Below, piece by piece: positions 11,850 through 22,078 of a DNA stretch of 64,000 nucleotides. The stretch is from contig JAJVDF010000412.1 in NCBI GenBank assembly GCA_022410635.1, positions 1,025,771 to 1,089,770 on the forward strand. Reading direction: 5' to 3'. This DNA comes from Tretioscincus oriximinensis (taxonomy: Eukaryota; Chordata; Lepidosauria; Squamata; Gymnophthalmidae). The notes beneath the pieces are model-generated. The model searched no databases. It saw nothing but the letters and a program-made list of their open reading frames with translations, and was not told the origin of the DNA. Made by a program: the position numbers and the translations under genes. Position 1 is the first letter of the stretch. Each line of letters starts with the position of its first letter.

Positions 11850-12680
11850 ATATTCATATTAAATATATTAATGCCAATTAATATATTACGTATGGAGAAC
11901 CCCAACAATTTTGGACTACTAAATCTATTAAAAAGCCTTTGTGGGGACTTTCATTGTGTGAAAATGGTAAATCTCAAGATACTTTGAGGCTAGCTGTAAA
12001 AGCTAATTGGCTTTCAGATTGCAGAGAATGCTAGGAATTGTAGTATGGAACATGTCATGCGCTGAGAATACACTGAAATATAACGGGAACAAGAAAACAC
12101 CTTGGAACAGTGGGGAAGTAGTTGCAAATGGGTTATTCCAGACTTAAGAGTAAATTATGGAATAAAACAGAACGGGGGGAGGAAGCCTTAGAGACTGATG
12201 AAAATGGGCTGGCAGCATGAAATTTTGTAGACAAGTCTATTTTTTAATTAATATGGAGTAAACAACTGCTTAGGAACAGATATTTATAAAATACTAGCTG
12301 TCAGAAAAGCCATAGAAATGCAAATGACTTTGGAAATGATTAATCAATTCTTGGACTACTCTTCTCTACACTTTCTCACAACTCTTTAGATTGTATCACT
12401 CTTGTTTACTTTTTCTGCCCTTCCTCCAGGAAGCATTAACAAACCTTACTATATTGTATTTATCATCTCCACACTCATTTACATTACTACAGTTATTCAG
12501 GCAACCATGCTGCCTACCTTTTTCTGATTTGTGTCTAAGGTGCTAAAAGACTCCCTTGTTAAAATTCCTGTATTTAAAAATAAAAGTAGTTAAAAGCCAC
12601 AGGGTAATTGGCAATCAAGAGACTTGGGTTTACCTCCCATATATACACAGTATGAGCTAATCAATTAAAGGCTAAGTGTT
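11850..12680. other. TESK2 intron 1, nothing recognised
   Basis: AT-rich. A weak Penelope-like tail word (GTAGACAAGTCTAT) occurs near 12,230. Confidence 0.35.
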
Positions 12681-12689
12681 CTACAATCA

Positions 12690-12970
12690 ATAGCTTCCTC
12701 AGAGTTTTCTCAATTACTGCTCTGGAACTTTGGAATGTCCTCTCTATAAGCAATAGAAATGCAATACCTATTATAGCCTTTCAGCAAAAAATGAAATTCT
12801 ACCTCCTCCAAAAAGTCTCTTTCTGCTTCTCATTTATAGTGTTTTTATTTGAAAATGCCATGTTGTTGTTTTATTTACAGACGCTGCTTTCGTGTATTTT
12901 AAAGCCATTTTCAATTTTTGCTACACTTATTTTTTAGGAATGGCTTTTATTGTCACTGTATATTTTGATT
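12690..12970 (+). repeat. L2-type LINE 3' end, degraded
   Basis: CTCTGGAACTTTGGAATGTC... resembles the 'ALELWNVL' end of the L2 reverse transcriptase, followed by an AAAATGAAATTCTACCTCCT ('FYLLQK') segment and an untranslated tail. Confidence 0.5.
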
Positions 12971-13264
12971 TTTATCTTTTTTGAAAGTAGATGCGCAAAC
13001 CACCCAATCTTCAGAAAAGAGAGTAGGGCACAAACCAAACAAGTAACGTTAATCCCTCACACAAGTAGTATTTTCAACTATAGGAAAACCACATTCATAT
13101 AGCAAACTGGTAATATTTTTGTCAGTTACTAAATATAATTTTAGTTGGCCACCTGCTGATCAGTGCAGTCATCTTCATAACCCTGCAGCATGTTTTAAAG
13201 GTTTTTTTTAACATTAACTGTTTTTTTTAAAATTCTACTCACAGGCTTCCTCCATCCAGATATA

Positions 13265-13515
13265 TATTGTGTTTCCCTGAAAATAAGGCAGGGTCTTATA
13301 TTAATTTTTCTCAAAAATATGCATAAGGACTTATTCTCAGGGGCTGTTCTTATTTTTCCATGAACAACAATCTACGTTTATTCTTGAACAAAAAAATCAT
13401 TGTGACCTGTAATTAGGGCTTATTTTTGGAGCAGAGATTATATTTTGAGCATCCAGAAAAATCATGCTAGGGCTTATTTTGAGGACAGGGTTTATTTGGG
13501 GGAAAACAGGGTACA
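13265..13515 (+). mobile_element. MITE with repeated CTTATTTT units
   Basis: GTGTTTCCCTGAAAATAAGG at the left end and TTTATTTGGGGGAAAACAGG at the right are imperfect inverted ends. Several GGGCTTATTTT words lie between. Same family as 9305-9572. Confidence 0.75.
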
Positions 13516-13611
13516 GTTGCTTAAAATTTCAAACTAGGAAACCAGAAAGTTGCTGCATTGCTTTATTAGTTTGCTACATGAAGAAAAAAAGTCTTCCTAG
13601 ACAAAAAGCCA

Positions 13612-13858
13612 GTTTGGTATAGTGGTTAGAGTGTTGGACTCGCACCTGGTAGTCTACTAGTTTGATTCCCCACTCCTCCATGAAAGCCAGCTGGGTCACC
13701 TTGGGCAAGTCACAGTTCTTTAGAACTCTCTCAGCCCCACCTACTTCACATGATGTCTGTTGTGGAGAAGGCAACAAAAGCTATGTGCACCACCCTTTGG
13801 TTGGCCTCCCTGAGACCTTCAGGTATAGGGCGGGATATAAGTACAAATAAATAAATAA
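13612..13858 (+). repeat. SINE-1 (tRNA head, L2-like tail), nearly complete
   Basis: Head: AGTTTGGTATAGTGGTTAGAG (A-box-like) and TAGTTTGATTCCCC (B-box-like). Body: CTGGGTCACCTTGGGCAAGT and CAGCCCCACCTACTTCACAT. Tail: CCTGAGACCTTCAGGTATAG and GGGCGGGATATAAGTAC, then (AAAT)n. Good reference copy. Confidence 0.88.
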
Positions 13859-14357
13859 AAATCCTATATCAGTGATGTTGGAACATGACTATTTTACTGG
13901 ATTAAGGATCAAATGCCTTTAAAGAAATCAGTTAGAAAAGGTTTCTTTACACAAAAGATGGAAACTTGGCCATAAACAGCCTACAGAGGTCACTCTTACT
14001 ATAGATTGAACATTAATAGATATAACTTGTTCCAAATGAGATCCTTCAGGTATACCACCAAGTTATCTGTGGGCAAATAACAGAAGACTATTACCATCAT
14101 GTCTTTTTTTATATAGATTTTCAGTTATAATAAAATACAATGCAAGATTTTACTAGATGTCAGATTCAGCAGGAAGGCCAGGAAAGAAGAGTCATTTCCA
14201 CAGAATTCATAACCTACAAGTGCCTGATACAGTCTAGAAGGAAGACCGCAGGCTGAACCATGCAGCCCAAACTACAGCCATTAGAATTATGGCTGCCCAT
14301 ATTCGCAACAAGGAAATAGGCTTCCCTGAGAAAGGGAAGTTCNTCTCTTTTCTTAAG

Positions 14358-14635
14358 CAGGCATGTATAGCTCAGTCGCTAAGGAATCCGTCTCTCATCT
14401 GTGAGATCGGGTTTTGAAGCCCTGTAGCTCTAGCCAACCCAGCTATTCGAAAGCATGAATTGCAAGAAATTGCAACTGAATGCAAGCAGACACATGGGAA
14501 CCACCATAACCTGATGGGGAAGATAGAATGTAAACCTTTGGGCAAAAATAGCCTTGTAAGCCACTTTGAGTCCCTTTGAAAGGTGAGAAAAGCAAGGTAT
14601 AAGAACCCAGTTCTTCTTCTTCTTCTTAAGATGTG
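14358..14635 (+). repeat. SINE-2 (second tRNA head, Bov-B-like tail)
   Basis: Head: GCATGTATAGCTCAGTCGCT (A-box-like) and GATCGGGTTTTGAAGCCCTG (B-box-like). Middle: AGCTCTAGCCAACCCAGCTA and TGGGAACCACCATAACCTGA. Tail: CCACTTTGAGTCCCTTTGAA and GGTGAGAAAAGCAAGGTATA, then (TTC)n. The tail is that of Sauria SINEs, shared with Bov-B LINEs. Confidence 0.85.
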
Positions 14636-14639
14636 CTAT

Positions 14640-15180
14640 CTTCTGCTAGATAGAATTTGGGGTCCCCAGGGCAGGGTATGCATGTCTGACTTGCCTGATG
14701 GCAACTGTTGGCCACTTCAATGCTGCACGTAATAGCCTCCATTTGGAATGAATAAACAGATGGATTTAATATATATTACAATCGCTGTGTCTTAACAGTG
14801 AAACAGTCTTAAACATTAATTCTTCACAAGGCTAAAATGTTTCAATAGATCAAAGACTGAACGCAGGCTGACATTGATTTACATGACCAGTTTTCCTTAC
14901 AAAAGCATTTCCCTCTTCACATCAGTTTCCAGAATAGTACATAAGGTTATTACGTGACAGACAGAAACCAAGATAAGTGAACTGTTCCATATTTTATTAC
15001 TAACCACAATTTATCCAAGTTTGCATGATTAAACAAAGAACGTATTCTTTAGATACTATATAGGAAGAAAAGCAGCTCTACAGAACTAGGCCACAAGACT
15101 TGTATATAATGTATATCATTCTGTTACAAATGGTCAACCAGACACCTGTGAAGTAGGAAAAAGGAATACAATAATACTTT
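14640..15180. other. TESK2 intron 1, nothing recognised
   Basis: AT-rich; no clear repeat or exon seen. Confidence 0.35.
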
Positions 15181-15189
15181 GTTGATTGT

Positions 15190-15535
15190 TCCTCTCAGGC
15201 TAGTATTCAGAGGTACGGTATATCGCTTCTGATGTGGAAGGAATATAGATCTGCAGAGGAGGCCCTCCTGTTCCGATTCTCTTACTGGCAAGGAGGATAA
15301 GCCATTCTCTGTGGCAGCCCCTAGACTATGGAACTGTCTCCCCCTTGGGGAGCATCAACCATCATATTTTATGAATTCAGAAAATGCCTGAAAATGCACT
15401 ACTTTGACCTGTCCTTTGGCTGAAAAAAATTACTCCCCTTTCCCTACTTTTAGATATTGTTTTACTATGTTAATCTAGTTTTTATTGTTAAAAACTATGT
15501 AAGGTGGTATGGAAATGTAAGTAAATATGTAAAAC
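15190..15535 (+). repeat. L2-type LINE 3' end
   Basis: Matches the fuller L2 at 61345-62080: TCTGCAGAGGAGGCCCTCCT, CAGCCCCTAGACTATGGAAC, CTTTGGCTGAAAAAAATTAC, TTTAGATATTGTTTTA, and the tail AAGGTGGTATGGAAATGTAA. Confidence 0.8.
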
Positions 15536-15539
15536 TAGA

Positions 15540-16370
15540 CTCCACTAACATTTTTATCCTGCATCTCCAATTCCTTGTTAGGGCTTAGATGCACCCTAAT
15601 TTTAATCTACATTCAATCCATGTTCAGAATGAGAAAATGTAATAAGGTAAAAAGCTTTTTTTCCTAATCCAGAGGTTAGTGTGAAAATAAATTCCTAGTC
15701 TCTTTGCTAATGATTTTTCTCATTTTGAAAGTGGATCAAATGTGGACTAAAACGTAGGTGGTATTATTAGTATTCCATCTCATACAATAAGTCTTTCATT
15801 GATCAGTTTCATTTAGTAATTTTAGTATTATGTAAAAGGGAAGAAAACATCTTCCATTTTCTTCATAGCATGCATAACTTTAAACAAGTCATGTTCCTCA
15901 CATTTCTCCTTTTTTCCCCCTTCCTAATCTAGAAAAGTCCAAACTTCATAATAATCATTTTGCTGGAGACTTACTTCAGGCCTTCTCCAATTTAGTTAAA
16001 CTGTAAATCAGGAGTGTTTAAACTACGTCTCACAAAATATTTCTGATTGATGAACAAAAGGTATCTGCATTTGATAATAGTGCAAACTGTAACTCTCCAA
16101 CATTTGGCAAGATGAATTTTGAACACCTGCGCTAAATGGAATTGAAATAAAGAACTATTGTAGAAGACTATCAGGATGTGCAGTACACCTAGTAAAAAAA
16201 AAGAAACAGTATTTCTAAGATGTAATTTGCAACCACCATTGTACAATCAATAAATCTAATGCTTTGATGTATAATTTTTTTACTTTCGAGAAGAAACTTA
16301 AATATAAATGTATCATTTACGAGTAGGAAACGATACTTCAAGTTACATCTTCTTGGTGGTAACAAGGGTA
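15540..16370. other. TESK2 intron 1, nothing recognised
   Basis: AT-rich; no gene or clear repeat seen. Confidence 0.35.
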
Positions 16371-16375
16371 TATAT

Positions 16376-16578
16376 TAGGCTGACCAGATGACCCCTTTTG
16401 GGGTGGGTGAAAACCCGGTTTTGGGGTTCTTCCTTGTTTTTGCTGAGGAATTTTTTTTTCAAAAAAATATTTTTATACATATATTTTTATATATTTTTCC
16501 CTCAGCAAAAACCAGGAGGCACCCAAAAACCGGGTTTTCAACACACACACCCAAAAGGGATATATGACCAGCGACAAG
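16376..16578. mobile_element. foldback MITE (GGCTGACCAGATG family)
   Basis: Starts TTAGGCTGACCAGATGACCC. GAAAACCCGGTTTTGGGGTT at the left pairs with ACCCAAAAACCGGGTTTTCA at the right around an A/T core, and the copy ends AAAAGGGATATATGACCAGC. Nearly the whole element can fold on itself. Relatives at 18170-18375 and 22079-22530. Confidence 0.78.
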
Positions 16579-16579
16579 A

Positions 16580-17930
16580 AGGCCAAAAATAACAGTAACC
16601 AACATTCTTGTAATGTAAATGACAGCTAAATGAGAATACATAAGTACCTCCCACATACAGGCAAAAAACTCAGTAGAATCATAACAAAGCAATGCCTTCC
16701 ATATAGTCAAACCACATGACAGTGAAAGGAGCAAGACCAGAATGGAGACTAAAGTCTTGGAGAGGGACACAGTCCCACATTTTTATGAAGCATTATGAAT
16801 ATATATTATCAAAACAAAAACATGCATTACACTAATTTTAATTATTATTACACCAAGATTACTATGTTGAGCATGCTCAGAAAAATTTCAGTATTGATGA
16901 TGCATTTATTAATATGAGAAGTCGCCTTCTAAAGGATTCATCATGGCCTACACATGTTAAGATAAATCCAAGTTATAAAAAATCAATTCAAAATTTCTAT
17001 CAGTCAATGTTTTCCAATCTAACTATTTCAACTGGTTACTATGCATGGCCCTGAAGAAAACAGAATATACCAAGGTCACAAAGAGTGCATGTCACATAAG
17101 GCTGAGAATTTGAGCCATGCCAATTCTGTTCAAGTCTGAGTTGCCAGCCTTACTGAACGATTTTTCTAGAAAATGAATTTTATTTATTTATTACTGTAAT
17201 GAAGCACATTTATTTGATAGCAGCATCAATAATAGAAGCACTACTAAATATCTGCTAGGAAAGGTATTGCTCTATAAATTTAAAAACATGCAGAAAAAAG
17301 GCAAGGAGTTCCACTGTACATGAACAGTTCTACTGAACAACATATGCACTGATGCCTTCCAGCAAATAACTCAAAAATAAATGCATACAGAGCAAAAGCA
17401 CTAACAAAAATAATGGAAGACAAAAGAGTAAGTAAGTAAGCATTCAACTTCCCATTCAGCTCAGACCAACATATTTGAACTGAACTGTCCAGGAGCAACA
17501 ACAGCAAAGTTATGGGATTAAGTCACACTTGATATTCTCAATTACATCTTGCAACGCACTGGTGGAAAATCCAGCCCAACTTCATTATGATCATGCAGCA
17601 TGAAACATTACGTACAGTATTATTGAAGCACAGCACATAGTGTGTAACGTAAAGCAAGGAGGAAATAAAAGTCCTTTCCGCACTGAGCCTCCCCATGCAT
17701 GTGTTGACTGTGGCAGATCCCATTTGGGGAGATGGCAGATGGGAGAGACAGGGATTCCAAGACAGAGCGTAGGATAAGATTCAATGAGAAAAGGGCCAAA
17801 GATAAACTAGGGAAGTTGCCCACCTCATTCCCTTACTCTTCATCCTCTTCACCTCGCACCTTCATCCAGGTGGCACCCTACTCTCCCATACCTGGCTGTC
17901 TATTGCGGTGATAAACCAAGACAGCTGCTC
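16580..17930. other. TESK2 intron 1, nothing recognised
   Basis: AT-rich; no gene or clear repeat seen. Confidence 0.35.
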
Positions 17931-17939
17931 TTCATTATT

Positions 17940-18110
17940 GTCCTTTTAAAACTCCAGCAAGGGGGGCTCAAAGCACTTGGAGAGCAAGGCAGGCAGCATG
18001 AACCTTTGTAGACGAAAGCTCACACCACCAACCTTTCTTTTGTTAGTTTCTAAGTGATACAAACTCCTCTGGTTTGGCTGATAAGATTTTCTGAGGCCAA
18101 GAACCACATG
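17940..18110 (+). repeat. Penelope-like 3' tail
   Basis: CTTTGTAGACGAAAGCTCAC and TTTTGTTAGTTTCTAAGTG are the recurrent tail words also seen at 10.6 and 54.3 kb. Confidence 0.5.
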
Positions 18111-18169
18111 AGAATTTTTTGAAGTGCGCAGGAAATCCGCAAAGTGCACAAGAAATTTTCAAAGTGTGT

Positions 18170-18378
18170 GAAAAATTTGCATTTTTTTTATTTTTTACTG
18201 AGGGGAAGGTGCCTTCAGGAGCTTGCCCAATTGCCAGAGCACCCTAGTGGTGGTGCAGTGAATTAAAAAAAATCCCTCAGCAAAAAATGGGGAAGTGCCC
18301 CCCTCCCTGGGAGGGCGGGGTAGACACCCCAAAACTGAGTTCCCCTCCAAAAGGGGTAATCTGATCATTCTACTGTTG
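18170..18378. mobile_element. foldback MITE (GGCTGACCAGATG family), degraded
   Basis: Right half recognisable: AATCCCTCAGCAAAAAATGG, CCCAAAACTGAGTTCCCC, AAAAGGGGTAATCTGATCAT. Confidence 0.6.
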
Positions 18379-18568
18379 CTGGACTTTATTCACTAGACTG
18401 ACACAGCTATTTTCACAAAATGTCCTGTTTAAAGTGGAACTGATGGGGGACAGAATTATACAAAAGTCCTGTCAAAACACAAAGAACCATCTTTACAACT
18501 ATTCCACCCCATTACACCTTTGAAGCTCCTCTTAGCACACCCCTGTGGGTAAATTTGATGCACTCTTC

Positions 18569-18812
18569 ATATTTAAGTTTTAATCCACTTTTAGAGGGAG
18601 AAAAGTCCTGTCCCCACTAAGCTTTATTCTAGCTTATATCTCTGGACAGATCTTGGTCATTCACATGGCAATGTGAACTATGGCTGCCCCATATTTAAGT
18701 TTTAATCCACTTTTAGAGGAAGAAAACTCCTGTCCCCACTAAGCTTTATTCTAGCTTATATCTCGGGACAGATCTTAGTCGTTTACATGGCAGTGTGAAC
18801 TATGGCTGCCCC
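18569..18812. repeat. 122-base tandem duplication spanning a MITE end
   Basis: Copies at 18569-18690 and 18691-18812 are almost identical, each starting ATATTTAAGTTTTAATCCAC and carrying CCTGTCCCCACTAAGCTTTA. Only a few substitutions separate them, so the duplication is recent. Confidence 0.85.
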
Positions 18813-18885
18813 ATTTGGGTTATGGTTAGCATGTAGATGGCAAGCTCCTATTCTGAGATAGAGTCCAAAATAAGCCTCAGTTTGG
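18813..18885. mobile_element. right part of a GTCCCCACTGAGCC-family MITE
   Basis: AGCATGTAGATGGCAAGCTC and TCTGAGATAGAGTCCAAAAT continue the element whose left part is duplicated at 18569-18812. Confidence 0.6.
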
Positions 18886-18889
18886 TGTA

Positions 18890-19015
18890 GAAAGCCAGTT
18901 TGATGTAGTGGCTTATCTGGAAGAATCCCGTTTTGATTTTGTATTCCCTCCTGTGAACCCAGTTGGGTGACCTTAGGCAAGTCACAGTTCTCTGGAGCTC
19001 TTTCAGTCCCACCTA
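18890..19015 (+). repeat. SINE head and body fragment (Sauria type)
   Basis: AGTTTGATGTAGTGGCTTAT, CCAGTTGGGTGACCTTAGGC, TTTCAGTCCCACCTACTTCG. Stops abruptly and is followed by an inverted Bov-B-like tail. Confidence 0.75.
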
Positions 19016-19029
19016 CTTCGCCAGGTGAC

Positions 19030-19258
19030 TNTTGTGAAGAGAAGAAGGAGAAGAACTGGGTTTTTATACCCCGCTTTTCTCACCCAATGGGACTCAACGC
19101 GGCTTACAAAGTTATTTTTTGCCTGAAGACTTACATTCCATCTTCTCCACCAGGCTGTGGTGGAGACCCATTTATCTAGTTGCAGTCAGTTGCAATTTCT
19201 TGTAAACTGCTTTGAGTCCCTTCAGGTTGATAAAACTGATGTATAAAAGCCAACTGTT
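19030..19258 (-). repeat. SINE-2 fragment with Bov-B-like tail
   Basis: On plus it begins with (GAA)n and TTTTTATACCCCGCTTTTCT, then GGCTTACAAAG and CCACCAGGCTGTGGTGGAGA; it is the reverse of the SINE-2 order. A second short tail (TTGAGTCCCTTCAGGTTGAT) in plus orientation ends the segment. Confidence 0.7.
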
Positions 19259-19274
19259 GTTGTTCTTCTTTGGG

Positions 19275-19430
19275 GACAGGACCACAGCATATACCAGCAG
19301 AGGGACAGCTGGAAGTCTTCAAGCAGAGGCTGGACAGTCATTTGGGACAGTTCAATGAATCCTGCATTGAGCAGGGAGTTGGACCCAATGACCCTATGAG
19401 TCTCTATGAGTCTATGATTTGTCATTATCT
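19275..19430 (+). repeat. CR1 LINE 3' UTR end
   Basis: GTCTTCAAGCAGAGGCTGGA, GGGAGTTGGACCCAATGACC and the terminal TCTATGAGTCTATGATT repeat are the typical end of a reptile CR1. Confidence 0.8.
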
Positions 19431-19634
19431 AATCCAGAAAAATCCAGGTTTCTGAAGAAAAAAAGTTTGTTCCCCCTTCCTGATGGCAGTCTCTCATCTT
19501 ACAAAGAATTAAAAATCTAATGCATTAAAATTAACATGTAATAAAAATATTAGGTATGGACACAGCCAGTGAGAATCACCCACAAAGCTGGGGCTGCTGG
19601 CTGGGTCATTTAGAAATCTTTTAAAATGTTTTAT

Positions 19635-19806
19635 TAGGCCTTGTCCCCCACAGAGCCTTATTCTGGNTTATATCTAAGAACAGAGCTCGGGCATCCACTT
19701 GCTGTTGTTGCCCACGGCAGGCCTGCCATAGCCTACACTAGCATATAAATGGCAGGATTCCTTTCTGAGATATAGCCAGAAAAAGGTTCAGTAGAAACAG
19801 AACCTG
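19635..19806. mobile_element. GTCCCCACTGAGCC-family hairpin MITE
   Basis: GGCCTTGTCCCCCACAGAGC left, CATAGCCTACACTAGCATAT middle, AGATATAGCCAGAAAAAGG right. Confidence 0.7.
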
Positions 19807-19839
19807 TGCTGGGGCTTTCCTTGTGAATTGGCCCCACAA

Positions 19840-19993
19840 TCAATGTCCGCACTGAACCTTATTCTGGGTTGTATCTCTGGACTTATCTTGGCCACCCACA
19901 AGCCAGTGTAGTCTATGGTAGGCTCCATGAAGATGGCAGGTTCTTATTCTGAGATATAGCACAGAAGAAGGCTAAGTGTGGGACTAGACCTTT

Positions 19994-19996
<3 letters not shown>
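19840..19996. mobile_element. GTCCCCACTGAGCC-family hairpin MITE
   Basis: TGTCCGCACTGAACCTTATT left and GGCTAAGTGTGGGACTAGAC right. Its right end recurs in inverted form at 20376-20430, across the TTA array. Confidence 0.75.
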
Positions 19997-20034
<38 letters not shown>

Positions 20035-20134
20035 TAGATCAAGAAATAAAAAAGATCAAGAAATAATAACAATAATAATAGCTGTAATAACAATAATGGT
20101 AATACTGCTACTACTAATAATAGTAATGCTACTA

Positions 20135-20212
<78 letters not shown>

Positions 20213-20297
20213 NNNNNNNNNNNNNNNNNNNNNNNNNNNNNNNNNNNNNNNNNNNNNNNNNNNNNNNNNNNNNNNNNNNNNNNNNNNNNNNNNNNNN

Positions 20298-20376
<79 letters not shown>

Positions 20377-20542
20377 AAAGGTCTAGTCCCACACTTAGCC
20401 TTCTTCTGGGCTATATCTCAGAATAAGGAGAATAATAATAATAAATAAAGATCAAGAAATAAAAAAGATCAAGAAATAATAACAACAATAATAATAGTTG
20501 TAATAATAATAGTAATACTGCTACTACTACTAATAGTAATGC

Positions 20543-20618
<76 letters not shown>

Positions 20619-20710
20619 GTTGTAGTAGCATTACTATTAGTAGTAGCAGTATTACCATTATTGTGATTACAACTATTATTATTGTTGTTATTATTTCTTG
20701 ATCTTTTGTA
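19997..20710. repeat. (TTA)n/(TAA)n array with inverted duplications and an assembly gap
   Basis: TAA runs at about 19997-20030, TTA runs at about 20132-20374 (interrupted by Ns at 20213-20297) and 20543-20618. A unit containing AAAAAGATCAAGAAATAATA and GGTAATACTGCTACTACTAA occurs forward near 20045-20130, forward near 20460-20545, and inverted at 20618-20706. The MITE end GGCTAAGTGTGGGACTAGAC also recurs inverted at 20380-20400. Strong hairpin potential. Confidence 0.88.
20213..20297. other. assembly gap (85 N)
   Basis: Run of N within the TTA array; the true length is unknown. Confidence 0.99.
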
Positions 20711-20789
20711 TCCCCCCCGGGACTAATGGTGAAGGGCAGGACATAAATAATTTTAAGTAAATAAACAAAACAATAAAACAAAAACAGGT

Positions 20790-21520
20790 AAGGGGTTCGG
20801 CGCCCCCCCCCCCCCGCGCACTAATCCCAGCCCAGTCCCAGGTCCGCTTCCGAGCCTGCCTGTCTCCCGTCCCGGCGGCTCCCCGGCGCCCCCCCTTACT
20901 CACCCGCCGCCGCCGCCGCCCCGCAGTGTCGCTCCCCGTCCTCCGGCTGCTGCTGCTGCTGCGTCGCGCTCTTCCTCAGCTGCCTCAGCGAGGAGCGGCG
21001 GGGGGTTCCGCTCACCAAGGACTGGATCATATTCAAGCCCACCTAGTCGTCCGGTGGCGCCGGCGGCGGTCGGGACGCTTCGCGGCAGCAGCGGCAAGTC
21101 AACCCAGGCGAGCGCGACGACGTCCCTCCCAGCAGGACGAGGAACCGGACGACGAACTGCGCCAGCTGGAGCTTTTCCAAGCGGGGTCCCTGGCTGGGAC
21201 GACAGAGCGCAGAGCGGAGCTGCTGGCCGGGCCGCAAAGCCTCTCAATCAAGCCCTTCCCCTCCCCTTTCCCTGCTGCCTCTACCTCACCGCCGCCTCCG
21301 CAGCGGCAGCGTCGAAAATAAGCTCTCGTACGCACGCGCGCGGGCGCCCCTACCTTGACCGCGCGCCACACACAGCCAGTGACCCGGCAGCAGCGCCCGC
21401 CACAGCCGAGCCTGCGTCGTGGCTGGGCACCGTGGGCGCCACCCGCCGCTGCAGGACACAGAAAGGGCGGTACCCAGTACCGCCTCTCCCCAAGCCACCC
21501 ACCAATGTACACGCGCCTCT
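20790..21520. promoter_or_regulatory. CpG island, probable TESK2 promoter
   Basis: A sharp change from AT-rich repeat DNA to GC-rich, CpG-dense sequence with many GCC/CCG and CTG-type triplets and several GCGC sites. The long open frames on both strands are typical of GC-rich DNA without stops and resemble no protein. The donor at 20904 on the minus strand points to transcription leftwards into TESK2. I see no plus-strand exon that I can support, though CpG-island promoters often fire both ways. Confidence 0.75.
20904..21310 (-). other. TESK2: probable TESK2 non-coding exon 1
   Basis: On the minus strand a GC-rich stretch ends in a strong donor, GGCGG|GTGAGTAAG, with exon end at 20904. The next minus-strand exon is the TESK2 exon at 4634-4945, which has its own acceptor, so this is the natural upstream leader exon with an intron of about 16 kb. 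No start codon in frame with TESK2 is needed here. The upstream limit is a guess: the transcription start could be anywhere in the CpG island up to about 21,500. The link is inferred from the donor and the gene order, with no transcript. Confidence 0.6.
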
Positions 21521-21757
21521 GCTTGATAGGCGGCTATCCCGACGAGTCACGTTCCCCGTCTAAAAAAAATGAGCCGTGGGTCGTCTTCTGGTTGGCAAGC
21601 GGGAACTTGACTGACGGGACAGTGGCGGCTTCAGTCTGGCGGCACAACAGGAGCGACAGAGGTAGAGAAGGAGGGTTGTTAAGCGGGCTCCAGCCAACCC
21701 CATTGGCTATCTTCCCTTGAAGGCGATTGCAGCAGGCAGGACAGCAGGTGGCGCTAG

Positions 21758-21760
<3 letters not shown>

Positions 21761-21796
<36 letters not shown>
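21761..21796. repeat. (AT)n microsatellite
   Basis: About 18 uninterrupted AT dinucleotides just outside the TESK2 CpG island. Confidence 0.95.
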
Positions 21797-21798
<2 letters not shown>

Positions 21799-22078
21799 TC
21801 TGTAAAAACCGCACAGACTCGTTTTCTATTGGAAATTCCTATTGGAAACTTGTACTTATCTGCAGCTGGGGGGGGGGCTTCTCTATGGTGATCCTTTATC
21901 CACTGGAATTCTTTATATATACTGTATTAAGCTTCTCCGTCCCCTCCTTCTCTATTTTATTTATATACAACAAAAGAACAAAACAAATCAGACTATACAG
22001 TTGCAGAACTTCGTATTCCTCCCGCCCTCCCCATATTTCACCCTTCTCTGAAATACTGTTCTTTATGTTGCCTATCTG

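Noticed and set aside
14358..14440. tRNA gene suggested by A-box and B-box words
   Set aside because: No complete cloverleaf or acceptor stem; the same segment recurs at several places with a LINE-type tail, so it is a SINE head.
20096..20377. 93-residue poly-Tyr/poly-Leu frame
   Set aside because: Translation of the (TTA)n array and the N gap.
20926..21563. Long open frames (131-169 residues) on both strands in the first CpG island
   Set aside because: GC-rich DNA lacks stops; the translations are Ala/Arg/Pro low-complexity with no family resemblance, and the region is better explained as promoter plus non-coding exon 1.
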